From Carboxylicivirga sp. (GTDB taxonomy: Bacteria > Bacteroidota > Bacteroidia > Bacteroidales > Marinilabiliaceae): DNA of 64,000 nt. Position numbers and translations under genes: made by a program. Below, piece after piece: positions 16,547 to 26,900 of the stretch. Under the pieces are notes generated by a model. It was not told the DNA's origin. It saw nothing but the letters and a program-made list of their open reading frames with translations, and did no database searches. The stretch is taken from assembly GCA_025210475.1 (NCBI GenBank), contig JAOARW010000104.1, positions 124,001 through 188,000 of the forward strand, in the 5' to 3' direction. Each line of letters begins with the position of its first letter. Position 1 is the stretch's first letter.

Positions 16547-18583
16547 ATGCCTTATTTTAAATGCTTAATTATTTTTTATAATAAGGCATCATTGTCTTTG
16601 TTATTAGTAATTTATTGCTCAATAAAACCTTCGCTTGCACAAAGCTTTGACGAAGCGTACGAAAAAATAAAGTTGCAATTTGAAGTAGCCGAAAGCTATA
16701 GTTTAAATCGCGATAGTATTTTATCAAATGGAAATGACTTAGTAAAAGGATGTTTCTATTTAATTGATTCAAAACATAAGTTAAAATCTAAACATTTTAA
16801 TGAAGCTGATTCTTTATTGCATATTGCAAAGAGTCTATTTGTTAATGTAAACTGTCAAAAAGGTATAGGTTTCTGTCATTTTTATTTAGGTAATGTTGCA
16901 CAGAATTTTAATGTGTCACAAAAAGTCATATCCTCCTATATCAATGGAATAAAATACTTTGATTCTTGTGGATATAAAGATGGTTCAATTCTTTCATATT
17001 TGAAATTAGCAACATATTTTTCTAAAAATCATAATGAAGTAGAAGCAAAGAAATGTTTTTCAAGAGGACAAGCATATTTAGATAGTACTAATAATGATAG
17101 AATTAAGGTGTCATTTTATTTAAATCTAGCTGCTTATTTGACAGAAATAACAGAGGCTGATAGTGCCTTAATTTTATATGCAAAGATCTTGGATAAATAT
17201 CAAAGTCAGCTTTCTAAATCAAGAAAAGCAAAACTCTTTAATAATATTGCAGCCAACCATATTGTTAATTCTAATTGGAGTGAATCATTAAAATATTTGC
17301 ATAAAAGTTTAGAAATTAAAAAGCAACTAAAAGATACCATAGGAATTATAAGAACTTCTCAGAATCTTTTTAAATATTATATTGAGCTCAAGGATGAAAA
17401 TGAGGCTGGTAAAATTCATAAAGAATTAAGTGTTTTTTTTCGGAAAGATACTAGTGAAATTGGGACTTATGTTGATTTTTTACATAATGAGATTCAATAC
17501 TACGTATTGACAAATGAACTCGATTCGATTGAAAGATCTTTACCAAAGTATCGAAATGCTTTTATTCAAAAGGAAAATATTGCCTTCTCTGACAAAATTA
17601 TTGAAATGCAAAAGAGCTTTGAGCTCAAAGAAAAGGACCAAGAGATAGCTTTATTAGAAAAAGAAGACGCTCTTAATCACTCCCGACTTAAAACGCAAAA
17701 TATAATATTGGCTATTGTTGCAAGTTTTTTACTGATTCTATTGGTAGTTGGTTATCTAATTGAACGGCAACGCAAAGAGCTGGTGCAGTCTCGCCGGCGT
17801 TTATTACGTCAGAAAGAAGATATATCGGGCATGAATGAACAGTTACGGGTATCCAACCTGGCCAAGGACCGCATTTTGTCCGTCATTGGTCATGACTTAC
17901 GTGGACCTGTTGGTGGCCTAAAAGAACTGATTGAGTTATACATGGAGTTGCCCGAGCACGATCCGCAGGATATTCAAAATCTTCTAAAGGCCGCACGCGA
18001 AGCCTCTACCAGTACCTACCATTTACTCGAAAACCTTTTGAGTTGGGCCAATTCTCAGCGAGGCGAAATTGTTTATAATCCGGTGGCCACACCTTTGCTG
18101 CCATTAGTTAAGCAAACGGTTCAGTTATTGGATAGTTCCATCAATCCGCGGCAGGTAAGTTTCGAATACGATATACCGGGAGCCTTGGTGGTGAATGTTG
18201 ATTTAAATATGTTGCGCACCATAATCCGTAACCTGGTGTCCAACGCTTTAAAGTACTCGCCCGAAAAAGGGGTGATTAAAATACAGGTATTCAATGAAAA
18301 TAGTCAGCTTAAGTTCTGTGTATGTGATCAGGGAATGGGCATGACAGCCGATGAGACCAAAGATATTTTTAAAAAGAAAGAGACCTACTTTATCGGTTCA
18401 GAAATGACCGCCAAAGGAACCGGTTTGGGACTTATTCTGTGCAAGGAGTTTGTAGAGCGCCATGGTGGCACCATCTGGATAAAATCCGAAAAAGATGTTG
18501 GAACACAAGTGTGGTTTAGTATTCCGCATAAGAGAACAAATGTTGCTAGTGAGGTACACTTGCAATCTACTACTGCTCAGTAA
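16547..18583 (+). CDS. TPR-containing sensor histidine kinase
   Basis: 678 aa from the ATG at 16547, which opens a hydrophobic leader (ASLSLLLVIYCSIKPSLAQ). A farther in-frame ATG at 16478 would overlap the previous gene and bury the leader. Periplasmic TPR-like helical repeats fill about residues 35-370. One helix lies near 383-406 (IILAIVASFLLILLVVGYLI), then a coiled linker, HisKA (LSVIGHDLRGPVGG, His near 449), N box LVSNALKYSPEKG, G1 CDQGMGM and G2 GTGLGLILCKEF. No receiver or response regulator lies nearby, so it is an orphan kinase. The TPR part is clearly more A+T rich than the kinase part, which suggests different evolutionary speed or origin of the two halves. Confidence 0.92.
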   Translation: MPYFKCLIIFYNKASLSLLLVIYCSIKPSLAQSFDEAYEKIKLQFEVAESYSLNRDSILSNGNDLVKGCFYLIDSKHKLKSKHFNEADSLLHIAKSLFVNVNCQKGIGFCHFYLGNVAQNFNVSQKVISSYINGIKYFDSCGYKDGSILSYLKLATYFSKNHNEVEAKKCFSRGQAYLDSTNNDRIKVSFYLNLAAYLTEITEADSALILYAKILDKYQSQLSKSRKAKLFNNIAANHIVNSNWSESLKYLHKSLEIKKQLKDTIGIIRTSQNLFKYYIELKDENEAGKIHKELSVFFRKDTSEIGTYVDFLHNEIQYYVLTNELDSIERSLPKYRNAFIQKENIAFSDKIIEMQKSFELKEKDQEIALLEKEDALNHSRLKTQNIILAIVASFLLILLVVGYLIERQRKELVQSRRRLLRQKEDISGMNEQLRVSNLAKDRILSVIGHDLRGPVGGLKELIELYMELPEHDPQDIQNLLKAAREASTSTYHLLENLLSWANSQRGEIVYNPVATPLLPLVKQTVQLLDSSINPRQVSFEYDIPGALVVNVDLNMLRTIIRNLVSNALKYSPEKGVIKIQVFNENSQLKFCVCDQGMGMTADETKDIFKKKETYFIGSEMTAKGTGLGLILCKEFVERHGGTIWIKSEKDVGTQVWFSIPHKRTNVASEVHLQSTTAQ

Positions 18584-18827
18584 GATTTAATCGTTATACA
18601 GGATTAGCTGTTTAATAACATTCATTTTTCTAAGTTGAAGCAACTCGCTTTTCGTGTTTTTTAGCAAAGTTTATTATAAATTTATGGCAGAAGAACGGTT
18701 TGAAAAATCGCATAACAACTGATTTAGCAAAATGACTTAAGGGTTATTTTGTAATACATTTTTTTTAATAAAAGATTGTTAAAGTGGTTAGTAAATTGTA
18801 GTAATTATCTAAAGTAAAACTTGTGCC

Positions 18828-19283
18828 ATGAAGAATACCTCTGAACTTATTGAGCGCATCATCGCTTTGTTAAAGGATGATTACAGTATTTATATCCAGC
18901 GTAATAATGCACGTTTGGTGGCTATTCCGAACAGCGAAAGGATTATGGAATTTATGGATTTTGCTGATATGGAAGATGAAACTATGTTTATGCAGGTCGA
19001 AGAGCATCCGGATGATTTTTTTAAGATAGAACCCTTAACTTCCCGCGAAGAGTTTAATATCATGATGGATTTTTCGGATGAACAGGAACGTGTCGAATCC
19101 CTTCAGCTGGTTAAGGCTTTGCGAACCAACCGTCCCTTAGAACTTTTCAAGAAAGAAATAAACAAGATAGGAGTCACCATGCTGTCATCGTGGCAACAAT
19201 ATTATTCCGATCGCTTAAAAGGGATTTTAAGAAGCCGTCTGTGCCGCGAACATATTCATTTATTGCGCGAGAACTGTCAATAA
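18828..19283 (+). CDS. UPF0158-like protein
   Basis: 151 aa, soluble, acidic. The middle and C-terminal pattern (FFKIEPLTSREEFNIMMDFSD, LVKALRTNRPLELFKKEINKIG, WQQYYSDRLKGIL) resembles the uncharacterised family UPF0158. No catalytic residues can be named. Its stop is 4 bases from the stop of the convergent fructosamine-kinase-like gene, with no terminator between them, so the transcripts may overlap. Confidence 0.65.
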   Translation: MKNTSELIERIIALLKDDYSIYIQRNNARLVAIPNSERIMEFMDFADMEDETMFMQVEEHPDDFFKIEPLTSREEFNIMMDFSDEQERVESLQLVKALRTNRPLELFKKEINKIGVTMLSSWQQYYSDRLKGILRSRLCREHIHLLRENCQ

Positions 19284-19287
19284 TAAT

Positions 19288-20136
19288 TTATCGATAACTG
19301 TTCATTAATTGCAAAGCCTGCTGTTTATATGAACTGCCAAATAAGTTGAGGTGATTTAAAACATGGTACAACAAGTAGATGTTTTCACGGTATTGATAAC
19401 CCTCTTTCAGCGGATAGCATTGTTGATAACTCCTATAAAATTCGGCAGTAAAGCCACCAAATAGTTTTGTCATGGCCAAATCGGCTTCGCGGTGTCCGTA
19501 ATATACTGCCGGATCAATCAAAACAGCCGAGCCATTTTCATCAACCAGGTAGTTGCCACCCCAGAGGTCGCCATGTAACAGGCAAGGCGCTTCTTCACTG
19601 CCTTGCAATATATGAGGTAAGCGCTGTTCCAGATGTTTAAATGCATCGGCGAAATTAGTGTCGGCATAGCCATTCTTCTCAGCCAATTGGTATTGAAACA
19701 GCAATCGATGTGTGAAATAAAAATCCAACCAATTGTTATTCGGGGTATTTATTTGCGGAGTGGAACCAATGAAATTATCCTCCTTATATCCAAATGATTC
19801 TCCTTCAAACCGATGCATATTGGCATAGGCGACCCCAAAATTGGTGAAGAACCGGCTTGTTTTAACGCCACTCTTAATATCCTCCAAAAGTAAAAACTCA
19901 TCGTTAACAAGTATTACTTCCGGAATGCGGATGGCCTGGCTTTTTCTAAGTTCATTCAGGCCATTGGCTTCTTTTCTGAACGCATCACCTATAAAGCCCT
20001 GTTTCAAAAAGAATGATCGTTTATCGTCGCTGGTCAGTCGGGCCGTTTGTGCAATGCAGCCACCGCCCACCAACTCGTGGTGAACAATGTGGCATTGCAG
20101 TTGCTCTTCGATATGTTTGATGATGCGATTATTCAT
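19288..20136 (-). CDS. Fructosamine kinase family protein
   Basis: 282 aa from ATG 20136, which starts exactly at the conserved N-terminus (MNNRIIKHIEEQLQ). A longer reading to 20214 would lie inside the upstream gene. Kinase motifs: GGGCIAQTARL (glycine-rich loop), catalytic LLHGDLWGGNYLVD and VLIDPAVYYGHREADLAM. The family phosphorylates ketoamines on proteins at O3, which destabilises the sugar adduct. Bacterial members mostly prefer ribulosamines and erythrulosamines. It overlaps the upstream phosphatase gene by 8 bases, so the two are translationally coupled. Confidence 0.92.
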   Translation of the reverse strand: MNNRIIKHIEEQLQCHIVHHELVGGGCIAQTARLTSDDKRSFFLKQGFIGDAFRKEANGLNELRKSQAIRIPEVILVNDEFLLLEDIKSGVKTSRFFTNFGVAYANMHRFEGESFGYKEDNFIGSTPQINTPNNNWLDFYFTHRLLFQYQLAEKNGYADTNFADAFKHLEQRLPHILQGSEEAPCLLHGDLWGGNYLVDENGSAVLIDPAVYYGHREADLAMTKLFGGFTAEFYRSYQQCYPLKEGYQYRENIYLLYHVLNHLNLFGSSYKQQALQLMNSYR

Positions 20137-20605
20137 TTTTAATGGAATCAAGTAAACCCTGGCAGGCATCCTCAAGTATGTCGAGAACCAATTCAAAGCC
20201 AGCGGCACCACCATAATATGGATCTGGTACCGATGTGTTTGAGTGGCTGGTGCAATAATCGGTCATCTTAGATATTTTAGCGCTGTAATCCTCCGAAGGA
20301 CAAAGTTCGAACAAGTCATTCATATTCTGATCATCCATCCCGATGATATAATCAAAATATTCGAAATCACCCGGACTTTTAACAGCTCGGCTGATACTTG
20401 TCAGGTGAATGTCGCGCTGTAGAGCATGTCGTTGCATACGCTGATCGGCGGGCTCTCCGGCATGATAGCCGATAATTCCTGCCGAGTCGATTTCAAAGGA
20501 GTCGGCCATTCCGGCTTTTTTTACAATGGCCTTCATAACTGCTTCGGCACTTGGGCTTCTGCAGATGTTACCCAGGCATACAAATAGAATTTTTGTTTTG
20601 TCCAT
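20129..20605 (-). CDS. Low-molecular-weight protein-tyrosine phosphatase family protein
   Basis: 158 aa from ATG 20605 (MDKTKILFVCLGNICRSP); an ATG three codons earlier is also possible. The signature loop CLGNICRS holds the nucleophilic Cys and Arg, and the general acid is in SVPDPYYGG. Members next to fructosamine kinases can dephosphorylate sugar-5-phosphate adducts on amines (ribulosamine 5-phosphates) rather than phosphotyrosine. The 8-base overlap with the kinase gene strongly suggests this role, since the phosphatase product would be the kinase substrate. A phosphotyrosine role remains possible. Confidence 0.93.
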   Translation of the reverse strand: MDKTKILFVCLGNICRSPSAEAVMKAIVKKAGMADSFEIDSAGIIGYHAGEPADQRMQRHALQRDIHLTSISRAVKSPGDFEYFDYIIGMDDQNMNDLFELCPSEDYSAKISKMTDYCTSHSNTSVPDPYYGGAAGFELVLDILEDACQGLLDSIKNE

Positions 20606-20780
20606 TTTCTTCAATTAATCTTTGAAGGGTGAATTTGGCTTTATTTATCTAAACAAACTAGTTATGTTGTTGTTTTTCTTAGTACATTGTGTTTTTCGTA
20701 TTTAACCGACCCATAAGAAACGAAAGAATAAATTAAGGAGTGTGCTATTGGTGCATTCGTAACCTCTAAAAACTGCCAAG

Positions 20781-21953
20781 ATGGTTAAAAGGCTAGCTAT
20801 ATTACTTATAGGATTGCTCGTTATCAACGGGTTCGAAATCCGTGCTCAGGAAGATTATAAGGAACTTAAAAAGAAGTATACCTATACGATTGAGAAGAAA
20901 CATGAAGTTTTAGATATAGATTATGACGCCATCCGGTTTAAGAAACGACCGAAGAATATTATCCTGATCATTGGTGATGGCATGGGAACCGGTCAGGTAT
21001 TTGCAGGTATTACTGTTAATAATGGATTGAATATAGAACAGATGCCCTATGTGGGCTTTGTTAAAACGCAAAGTGCCGATAACTATGTAACGGATTCGGG
21101 TGCCGGAGGGACGGCTTTATCAACGGGCGTTCGCACCTACAATGGCGCCATAGGTGTGGATGTAAACGGAAAAAAGTTAACTACCATACTGGAATATGCC
21201 GATCGCAATGGTAAAGGAACGGGATTGGTCTCTACTTCGGCCATTACCCATGCAACGCCGGCTTCGTTTATTGCACATCAGGCTCATCGTAATATGTACG
21301 AGCAAATTGCCGGTGATTTTATGAATACAGATATTGATGTATTCATCGGTGGAGGAGCCGATTTTTTTACCAAACGGGTAGATGGCCGTAATTTAATATT
21401 GGAATTGAATGAGAAAGGCTATCATGTGGGGTACAACATCGATGAGGTGGCCAGCAAGAAAGACGGAAAGCTGGCGGTATTAACGGCCGTAGGACATAAC
21501 CCGGGTTATCGGGATCGAGGCGAGTTATTAAGTAAATCAACCGCTAAAGCCATTGAGATATTAAGCAACAATGATAATAAGGGATTTTTCCTTATGGTAG
21601 AAGGCAGTCAGATTGATTGGGGGAGCCACCAAAATGATGCATCTTATGTTACGGGAGAGGTGCTGGACCTTGATAAAGCCTTGGCCGAAGCATTAAAATT
21701 TGCAATCGAAGACAAAAGAACATTGGTAATTGTTACGGCCGATCATGAAACCGGCGGAATGAGCGTTAATGGCGGTAATACATCAAAGGGATACGTCGAA
21801 ACAGGTTTTACAACCGGTGATCACTCAGCGGTAATGGTGCCAATATTTGCTTTTGGAGCAGGTGCGGAGGAATTTATTGGTATATATGACAATACCGAAG
21901 TTTTCGAAAAGATGTATAAGCTGTTTAAATTTAAACAAGAAGATAAAGATTGA
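20781..21953 (+). CDS. Alkaline phosphatase
   Basis: 390 aa with an export signal (MVKRLAILLIGLLVINGFEIRAQ), periplasmic. Two-metal alkaline phosphatase fold: IIGDGMG (Asp66 metal ligand), TDSGAGGTALSTG with nucleophilic Ser106, EGSQIDWGSHQND, and the C-terminal zinc-site motifs TADHETGG and GDHSAVMVPIFAFG. It hydrolyses phosphate monoesters. It is somewhat shorter than E. coli PhoA. No Pho box was found. It ends in a strong terminator at 22023 and is not part of the FecI locus that follows. Confidence 0.94.
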   Translation: MVKRLAILLIGLLVINGFEIRAQEDYKELKKKYTYTIEKKHEVLDIDYDAIRFKKRPKNIILIIGDGMGTGQVFAGITVNNGLNIEQMPYVGFVKTQSADNYVTDSGAGGTALSTGVRTYNGAIGVDVNGKKLTTILEYADRNGKGTGLVSTSAITHATPASFIAHQAHRNMYEQIAGDFMNTDIDVFIGGGADFFTKRVDGRNLILELNEKGYHVGYNIDEVASKKDGKLAVLTAVGHNPGYRDRGELLSKSTAKAIEILSNNDNKGFFLMVEGSQIDWGSHQNDASYVTGEVLDLDKALAEALKFAIEDKRTLVIVTADHETGGMSVNGGNTSKGYVETGFTTGDHSAVMVPIFAFGAGAEEFIGIYDNTEVFEKMYKLFKFKQEDKD

Positions 21954-22022
21954 TATAAATAGTGAAATGTTTTTATTGAACTTTATATAGTCATAATCTA
22001 TTATTATATACCGATAACTGTT

Positions 22023-22049
22023 AAAAAATCTTGATAATCAAGATTTTTT
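22023..22049 (+). terminator. Terminator of the alkaline phosphatase gene
   Basis: A 12-bp stem (AAAAAATCTTGA and its complement) with a 3-base loop, followed by a run of T. Confidence 0.88.
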
Positions 22050-22085
22050 TTTATTTTTACTTCCAAGTAATTTAAATAGAATCAA

Positions 22086-22679
22086 ATCAGACACCTTAAC
22101 TTACATAATGGCCTTATAGAAAGGCAGGAATCGGTATATAAGTTTTTGTTTGAAGCTTATTACTCACGTTTGTGTGTATATGCCATGCGATACGTTGAAT
22201 CTAAAGATGTAGCAGAAGACGTTGTTTCGGATACTTTTTATAAGATGTGGCAAAAGGGAGATGTTGAAATCTCAACATCCATCCAATCGTACCTTTTTCA
22301 GGCCGTTTATAATAACTGCATGTATTATATCAGGCAAGAGGTGAGCGAACGAAAAAAGCAGCAGCAAGTACAAAAGAAATATGAAAATGAGGTGGCTTTT
22401 CGATTGCTCGATGACTTTAATGATCAGGATAGTTTGATTATTAAAGAAGTTGAAGAGGCCATTGATGAAGCCATTAAAAAATTACCGGAACAATCACAAA
22501 AGGTCTTTACGCTTAAGCGTTACAAAGGATTTAAGAATAAGGAAGTAGCATTGGAACTCGACATTTCTGTTAAAACAGTTGAGATGCATATGACGCGGGC
22601 TTTAAGCTTTCTTAAAAGTGAACTTAGTGAATATTGCCCGGTTTTGTTAAGCCTGTTATTGCCCGCTTTATTGTCATAG
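22086..22679 (+). CDS. FecI-type ECF sigma factor, start uncertain
   Basis: Region 2 (YYSRLCVYAMRYVESKDVAEDVVSDTFYKMW) and region 4 (LKRYKGFKNKEVALELDISVKTVEMHMTRAL) are intact. The first usual start codon in frame is TTG at 22146, which would cut off conserved residues just upstream (LIERQESVYKFLFEAYY). The frame is open back to the stop at 22077 but holds no ATG, GTG or TTG there. The nearest ATG, at 22108, is out of frame and reaches a stop after three codons. Either a rare start codon (ATC 22086, ATA 22116), the TTG, or a one-base error explains this. The outer boundary given is the maximal one. It should activate the downstream SusC/SusD operon under FecR control. Confidence 0.82.
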   Translation: MRHLNLHNGLIERQESVYKFLFEAYYSRLCVYAMRYVESKDVAEDVVSDTFYKMWQKGDVEISTSIQSYLFQAVYNNCMYYIRQEVSERKKQQQVQKKYENEVAFRLLDDFNDQDSLIIKEVEEAIDEAIKKLPEQSQKVFTLKRYKGFKNKEVALELDISVKTVEMHMTRALSFLKSELSEYCPVLLSLLLPALLS

Positions 22680-22874
22680 TCCAAAATTGAATCACTGCAT
22701 TGCAAGTTTTTTGTTAAAATTCAAATGGCTCTAATTTATTCTTTATTAGATCGATTCATTTTCTCTTAGCTTAATGATTTAATGGGTAATCATCTTTTTT
22801 TGAAAAAAAATCAGAATTGATACAGGGTATTTTTTGTGTTGTGCATCATACTTATAAACAACGCAATTAAATTA

Positions 22875-23858
22875 ATGACAAATAAGGAATATAATCATCA
22901 GTTAATTGTTCGATACCTTTCGGGTGAGGCGAGTAATGAAGAGCGAATGGAGCTTAAGGAATTACTGGCGAACGATGAATCGTTGAAAAGCCATTTTATT
23001 GAAGTTAGAGACCTTTGGAATCTGAGTAATGCAAAGCAGTTCGATGCCGGTAAAGCTTTTGGTGATTTTCAGCATCGAATCAAAGACAGTGAAAATCATC
23101 CGATTAAAAAGCTTAATCGTTACTCATGGCTTAAGTATGTAGCTGCTGCTGCGTCTGTTCTTATTGTATTAATGGTCGGTAAAATGCGTCTGTCACCTGA
23201 TGTTGAAGAGCTTAAGAGTTACAGTTATGCTACGGAAAAAGGGCAAAGAAAAATTATTGTTTTACCGGATAGTACAAAGATTTGGTTGGGCTCCGAAACA
23301 GTACTTAGCTACACTTCCGATTTTAAAACAAAAAGCAGGGAAGTGAGATTGAGTGGGGAAGCCTTTTTTGATGTAACACACCAAGCCGATAAGCCTTTTG
23401 TGGTGGTATCCGGTCAGCACCATGTTAAAGTTTTGGGCACACGATTTAAGCTTAATGCCATTAAAAACTCTCCATTTGTTGAAACAGTGCTGGAAGAAGG
23501 GAAAGTACAGGTATATGTTCCTGGAAAAGATTTAAACTGTATTCTCGAACCCGGGCAAAAGTCAGTGTTTAATAAAATTGAGGAAAGCCTGAAAAGTAGT
23601 ACAGAACCTAACATTTGTGTTTACACGGCTATTACAAAAGGTCAATTGGTATTTAAAAATGAGCCATTGGGAGCTTTGTCAAAGCGACTGGAAAAATGGT
23701 ATGGAGTAGAAATTGTTGTTGATGAAAGCGTGGAGAAACTGCGTTTTACAGGCGTTATTGACCAGGAAAGCCTCGAAGATATTTTAAAGATCATGGCCAT
23801 GTCCAATGGAATACATTACAAAGAAACGAAAGGTACAATCCAGATAACCCAAAACTAG
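22875..23858 (+). CDS. FecR family anti-sigma factor
   Basis: 327 aa from ATG 22875 (MTNKEYNHQLIVRYLSGEASNEE); a GTG 13 codons earlier is less likely. The cytoplasmic anti-sigma part covers residues 1-75, with one helix near 83-100 (YVAAAASVLIVLMVG). The periplasmic FecR beta domain (about 115-220, with GQRKIIVLPDSTKIWLGSET and RLSGEAFFDV) is followed by a C-terminal DUF4974-type module (LSKRLEKWYGVEIVVDESV) related to STN. It holds the FecI-type sigma inactive until the STN domain of the downstream SusC signals substrate binding. Confidence 0.94.
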   Translation: MTNKEYNHQLIVRYLSGEASNEERMELKELLANDESLKSHFIEVRDLWNLSNAKQFDAGKAFGDFQHRIKDSENHPIKKLNRYSWLKYVAAAASVLIVLMVGKMRLSPDVEELKSYSYATEKGQRKIIVLPDSTKIWLGSETVLSYTSDFKTKSREVRLSGEAFFDVTHQADKPFVVVSGQHHVKVLGTRFKLNAIKNSPFVETVLEEGKVQVYVPGKDLNCILEPGQKSVFNKIEESLKSSTEPNICVYTAITKGQLVFKNEPLGALSKRLEKWYGVEIVVDESVEKLRFTGVIDQESLEDILKIMAMSNGIHYKETKGTIQITQN

Positions 23859-23972
23859 TTTATGCCTATGTAAAACAACGGTCTAGAATGCAAAAAACCG
23901 GAAGATGCTGCCACATTTTCCGGTAATATTAGAATTAATCCTGTTTAAGTTGAACCTAAACATTACAAATCT

Positions 23973-26900
23973 ATGAAATTAAAATTGGATCATCATGCCT
24001 TTTTTGATAAGAAAAGCATGAAAAAACTCTACCTAACTATGAGACTAACAGTATTATTGTCAGTCATCGGTCTTTTGCAGGTTTCGGCAACGAGCTTTTC
24101 GCAAAAGAAGAACATTAGCATCTCATCTGAGAAGATTGAGTTAGCGAAGCTATTTGAAGAAGTCGAAAAGAAAAGTGATTTTAAGTTCTTCTTCAATAAC
24201 GATGACGTAGATGCTTCAATAACCACCAAAGTGAATGCTTCAAATGCTGATGTTTATAGCGTTTTGGATCAGGCTCTCAGTGGTTTGCCATATGTTTATA
24301 AGGTCTTGGATAATAATCTGATCTTTGTACATAGCAAGAAAGAAGAGACGAGGATAGCCATCCAGAACATCAGGGTAAGTGGTAAGGTAACAGGTGCTAA
24401 TGGAGAACCCTTGCCGGGTGTTAACGTGATTATTGAAGGCACAACCAACGGAACTATCACCAATATAGATGGGGAGTACCAATTGGATGTTCCATCTACG
24501 GAGACAAATCTTGTGTTTTCATTTATTGGATTTGAAACACAGGTTATTAAGGTAAGCGATCGTTCGGTTATTAATATTACATTATTAGAAGAGGTACATG
24601 ATATTGAACAAGTGATGGTTGTTGCCTATGGTACCGCGAAGAAAGAAACTTTTACGGGTAGTGCTGAAGTGGTAAATTCAGAACAATTAGCTACAACAAG
24701 CTCAACATCAATTTCTTCAGCATTGCAAGGTCGGGTTGCAGGTGTTCAGGTGGCATCATATAGTGGAGCGGCAGGTTCTTCAGCTTCTGTTAGAATTAGG
24801 GGTGTTGGATCGGCAAATGCATCCAGTGCTCCACTTTATGTTGTTGATGGAGTGCCCAATGCACCAATACCTGCTATTGATGATATTGAATCCTCAACAG
24901 TATTAAAAGATGCTTCAGCCGCAGCGTTATATGGTTCCAGGGCGGCAAATGGAGTTATTGTTATTACCACCAAAAAAGGGAAAGGAAAATCAAAAATCAA
25001 CTTAAACTATAATCATACGTTTGGTTGGAAGTCATCGGATAAGCAGGATTTAATGAATGCGGATCAGTATACATACAAAGTATGGGAAGGCCTAAGAAAT
25101 AAAGCCATGTATATGATGAATCCAAATGACTTAAGTGTTAGTCCTGCCCAATATGCACATGATAATTTATTATCAACGATACCATATAATCCATACTATA
25201 TAACAGAAAATGGAAAGAAGGTTGAATGTTTACAACCATTTGATGATAATGGAAATTTTTTACCGGGAGTAGGCAGTCTTTATTCGACAGATTGGGTTGA
25301 TGAAGTGTATAGAACATCACATATAGATGATCTTCATTTGAGTTTTAGTAACGGTAACGATGAATCTAGTATATACGGATCCCTTACATATTATGATCAG
25401 GAAGGAATTCAGGTGGGTAATGATTATAAGAGAGTTGATTATAACCTGAATATGAGTAGTAAAGTTAATGAAATTGTTGAAATAGGTATTAATACAAATG
25501 GTCGTTATCAGGAATATACACCTACCAAGAGTATGTATGCGGCTTATGTTAATTCACCAACAGTTCCGGTTTACAAAAGATATGGCGTAACTGAAAGTAT
25601 GATCGAAGGAAAGGAATATGGTGATTTTGTAATGGATGAAAATGGAAATAAACTTTATCACTGGGATCAAAAAACCAGTGGTTCGGAGCGAAATATTTTA
25701 GCAGAGCGTGCAAATTATATTGAAGATATTGATAACACAAATGTTATCATTTCACCTTACATTTCTATTCAGCCCTTTAGCTCATTGACTTTACTGGCAA
25801 AAGGATCAGCTAAGTTTTATCGCTCCAGTAAAAATTATTTTTACGACCCGGTTAATGGTACAGGTGTAGATGAAGAAGGCTATAACGAAAGATATACCAA
25901 TAATCAACGTACTTTATTTGGTTTTTTACAAGCTACATTTGAAAAAAAGTTTGGAAGTCATAATGTAAAAGCATTAACTGTTTATGAAGCAGAAGAATGG
26001 GTTTCTCGCGATGTTAATGCTACAGCTAAAGAATTTCCAATGTGGCAAATAGCTCAAAATCTCGACGATGGTCAAGTGAAGGATTATATGTTTTCGAGAC
26101 AGTACGAGAATGCGAGAATTTCAATGTTAGGTCAATTAGAATATGGTCTTAAGGACAAATATTATGTAAGTGGTAGTTTTAGGCGTGATGGTTCAAGTCG
26201 TTTTGGCCCGAACAATCGCTGGGGTGACTTTTGGTCTGTCGGTGCAACATGGCGTATTAGCGAAGAAGGGTTTATGAAGAACCAATCTTTTATTACATCA
26301 TTAAAGTTAAGAGGTAGTCATGGTATTAGCGGAAACGATGCAATCGGTAATTATGCCTGGCAGTCTACTTATACTTTAGGAGGAAAATATAATAATATAT
26401 CAGCAGCATCTTTGGATCAAATTGAGAATTTGAATTTAGGATGGGAGGGTAATGTAAATTCCAATATTGCTCTTGAGTTTAGATTAAAAGACCGCGTTTG
26501 GGGTACAATCGAAGTTTATGAAAGGGTTAGTGATCGCTTGTTGATGTGGAAACAAATGCCTTATACTACTGGCTTAACGTCAAGGATGGAGAATGTTGGG
26601 AAAATATCTAATAAGGGTATAGAGATAATGCTGGGAGCGCAAGTAATTGATAAAGGAGATTTTTCTTATGAAACATCGCTTACGTTAACAAGCAATAAAA
26701 ATAGAATCGATGATTGGTATGGAAATAACTATAATGGACAGGCGTATTATGATACAGGAGGTTCGATGTTTAATTTTCAGATGCGCAAATGGGCAGGAGT
26801 TGATCCTTTAACTGGTCATCCGCTTTGGTATCAGCGAATAATGGATGAAAATGATGAATGGACTGGAAAAACAACCGTTACTACCGACTGGAATAAAGCA

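Noticed and set aside
22108..22119. ATG at 22108 considered as the start of the FecI-type sigma
   Set aside because: It is out of frame with the sigma and reaches a stop after three codons. No slippery heptamer is present for a -1 shift.
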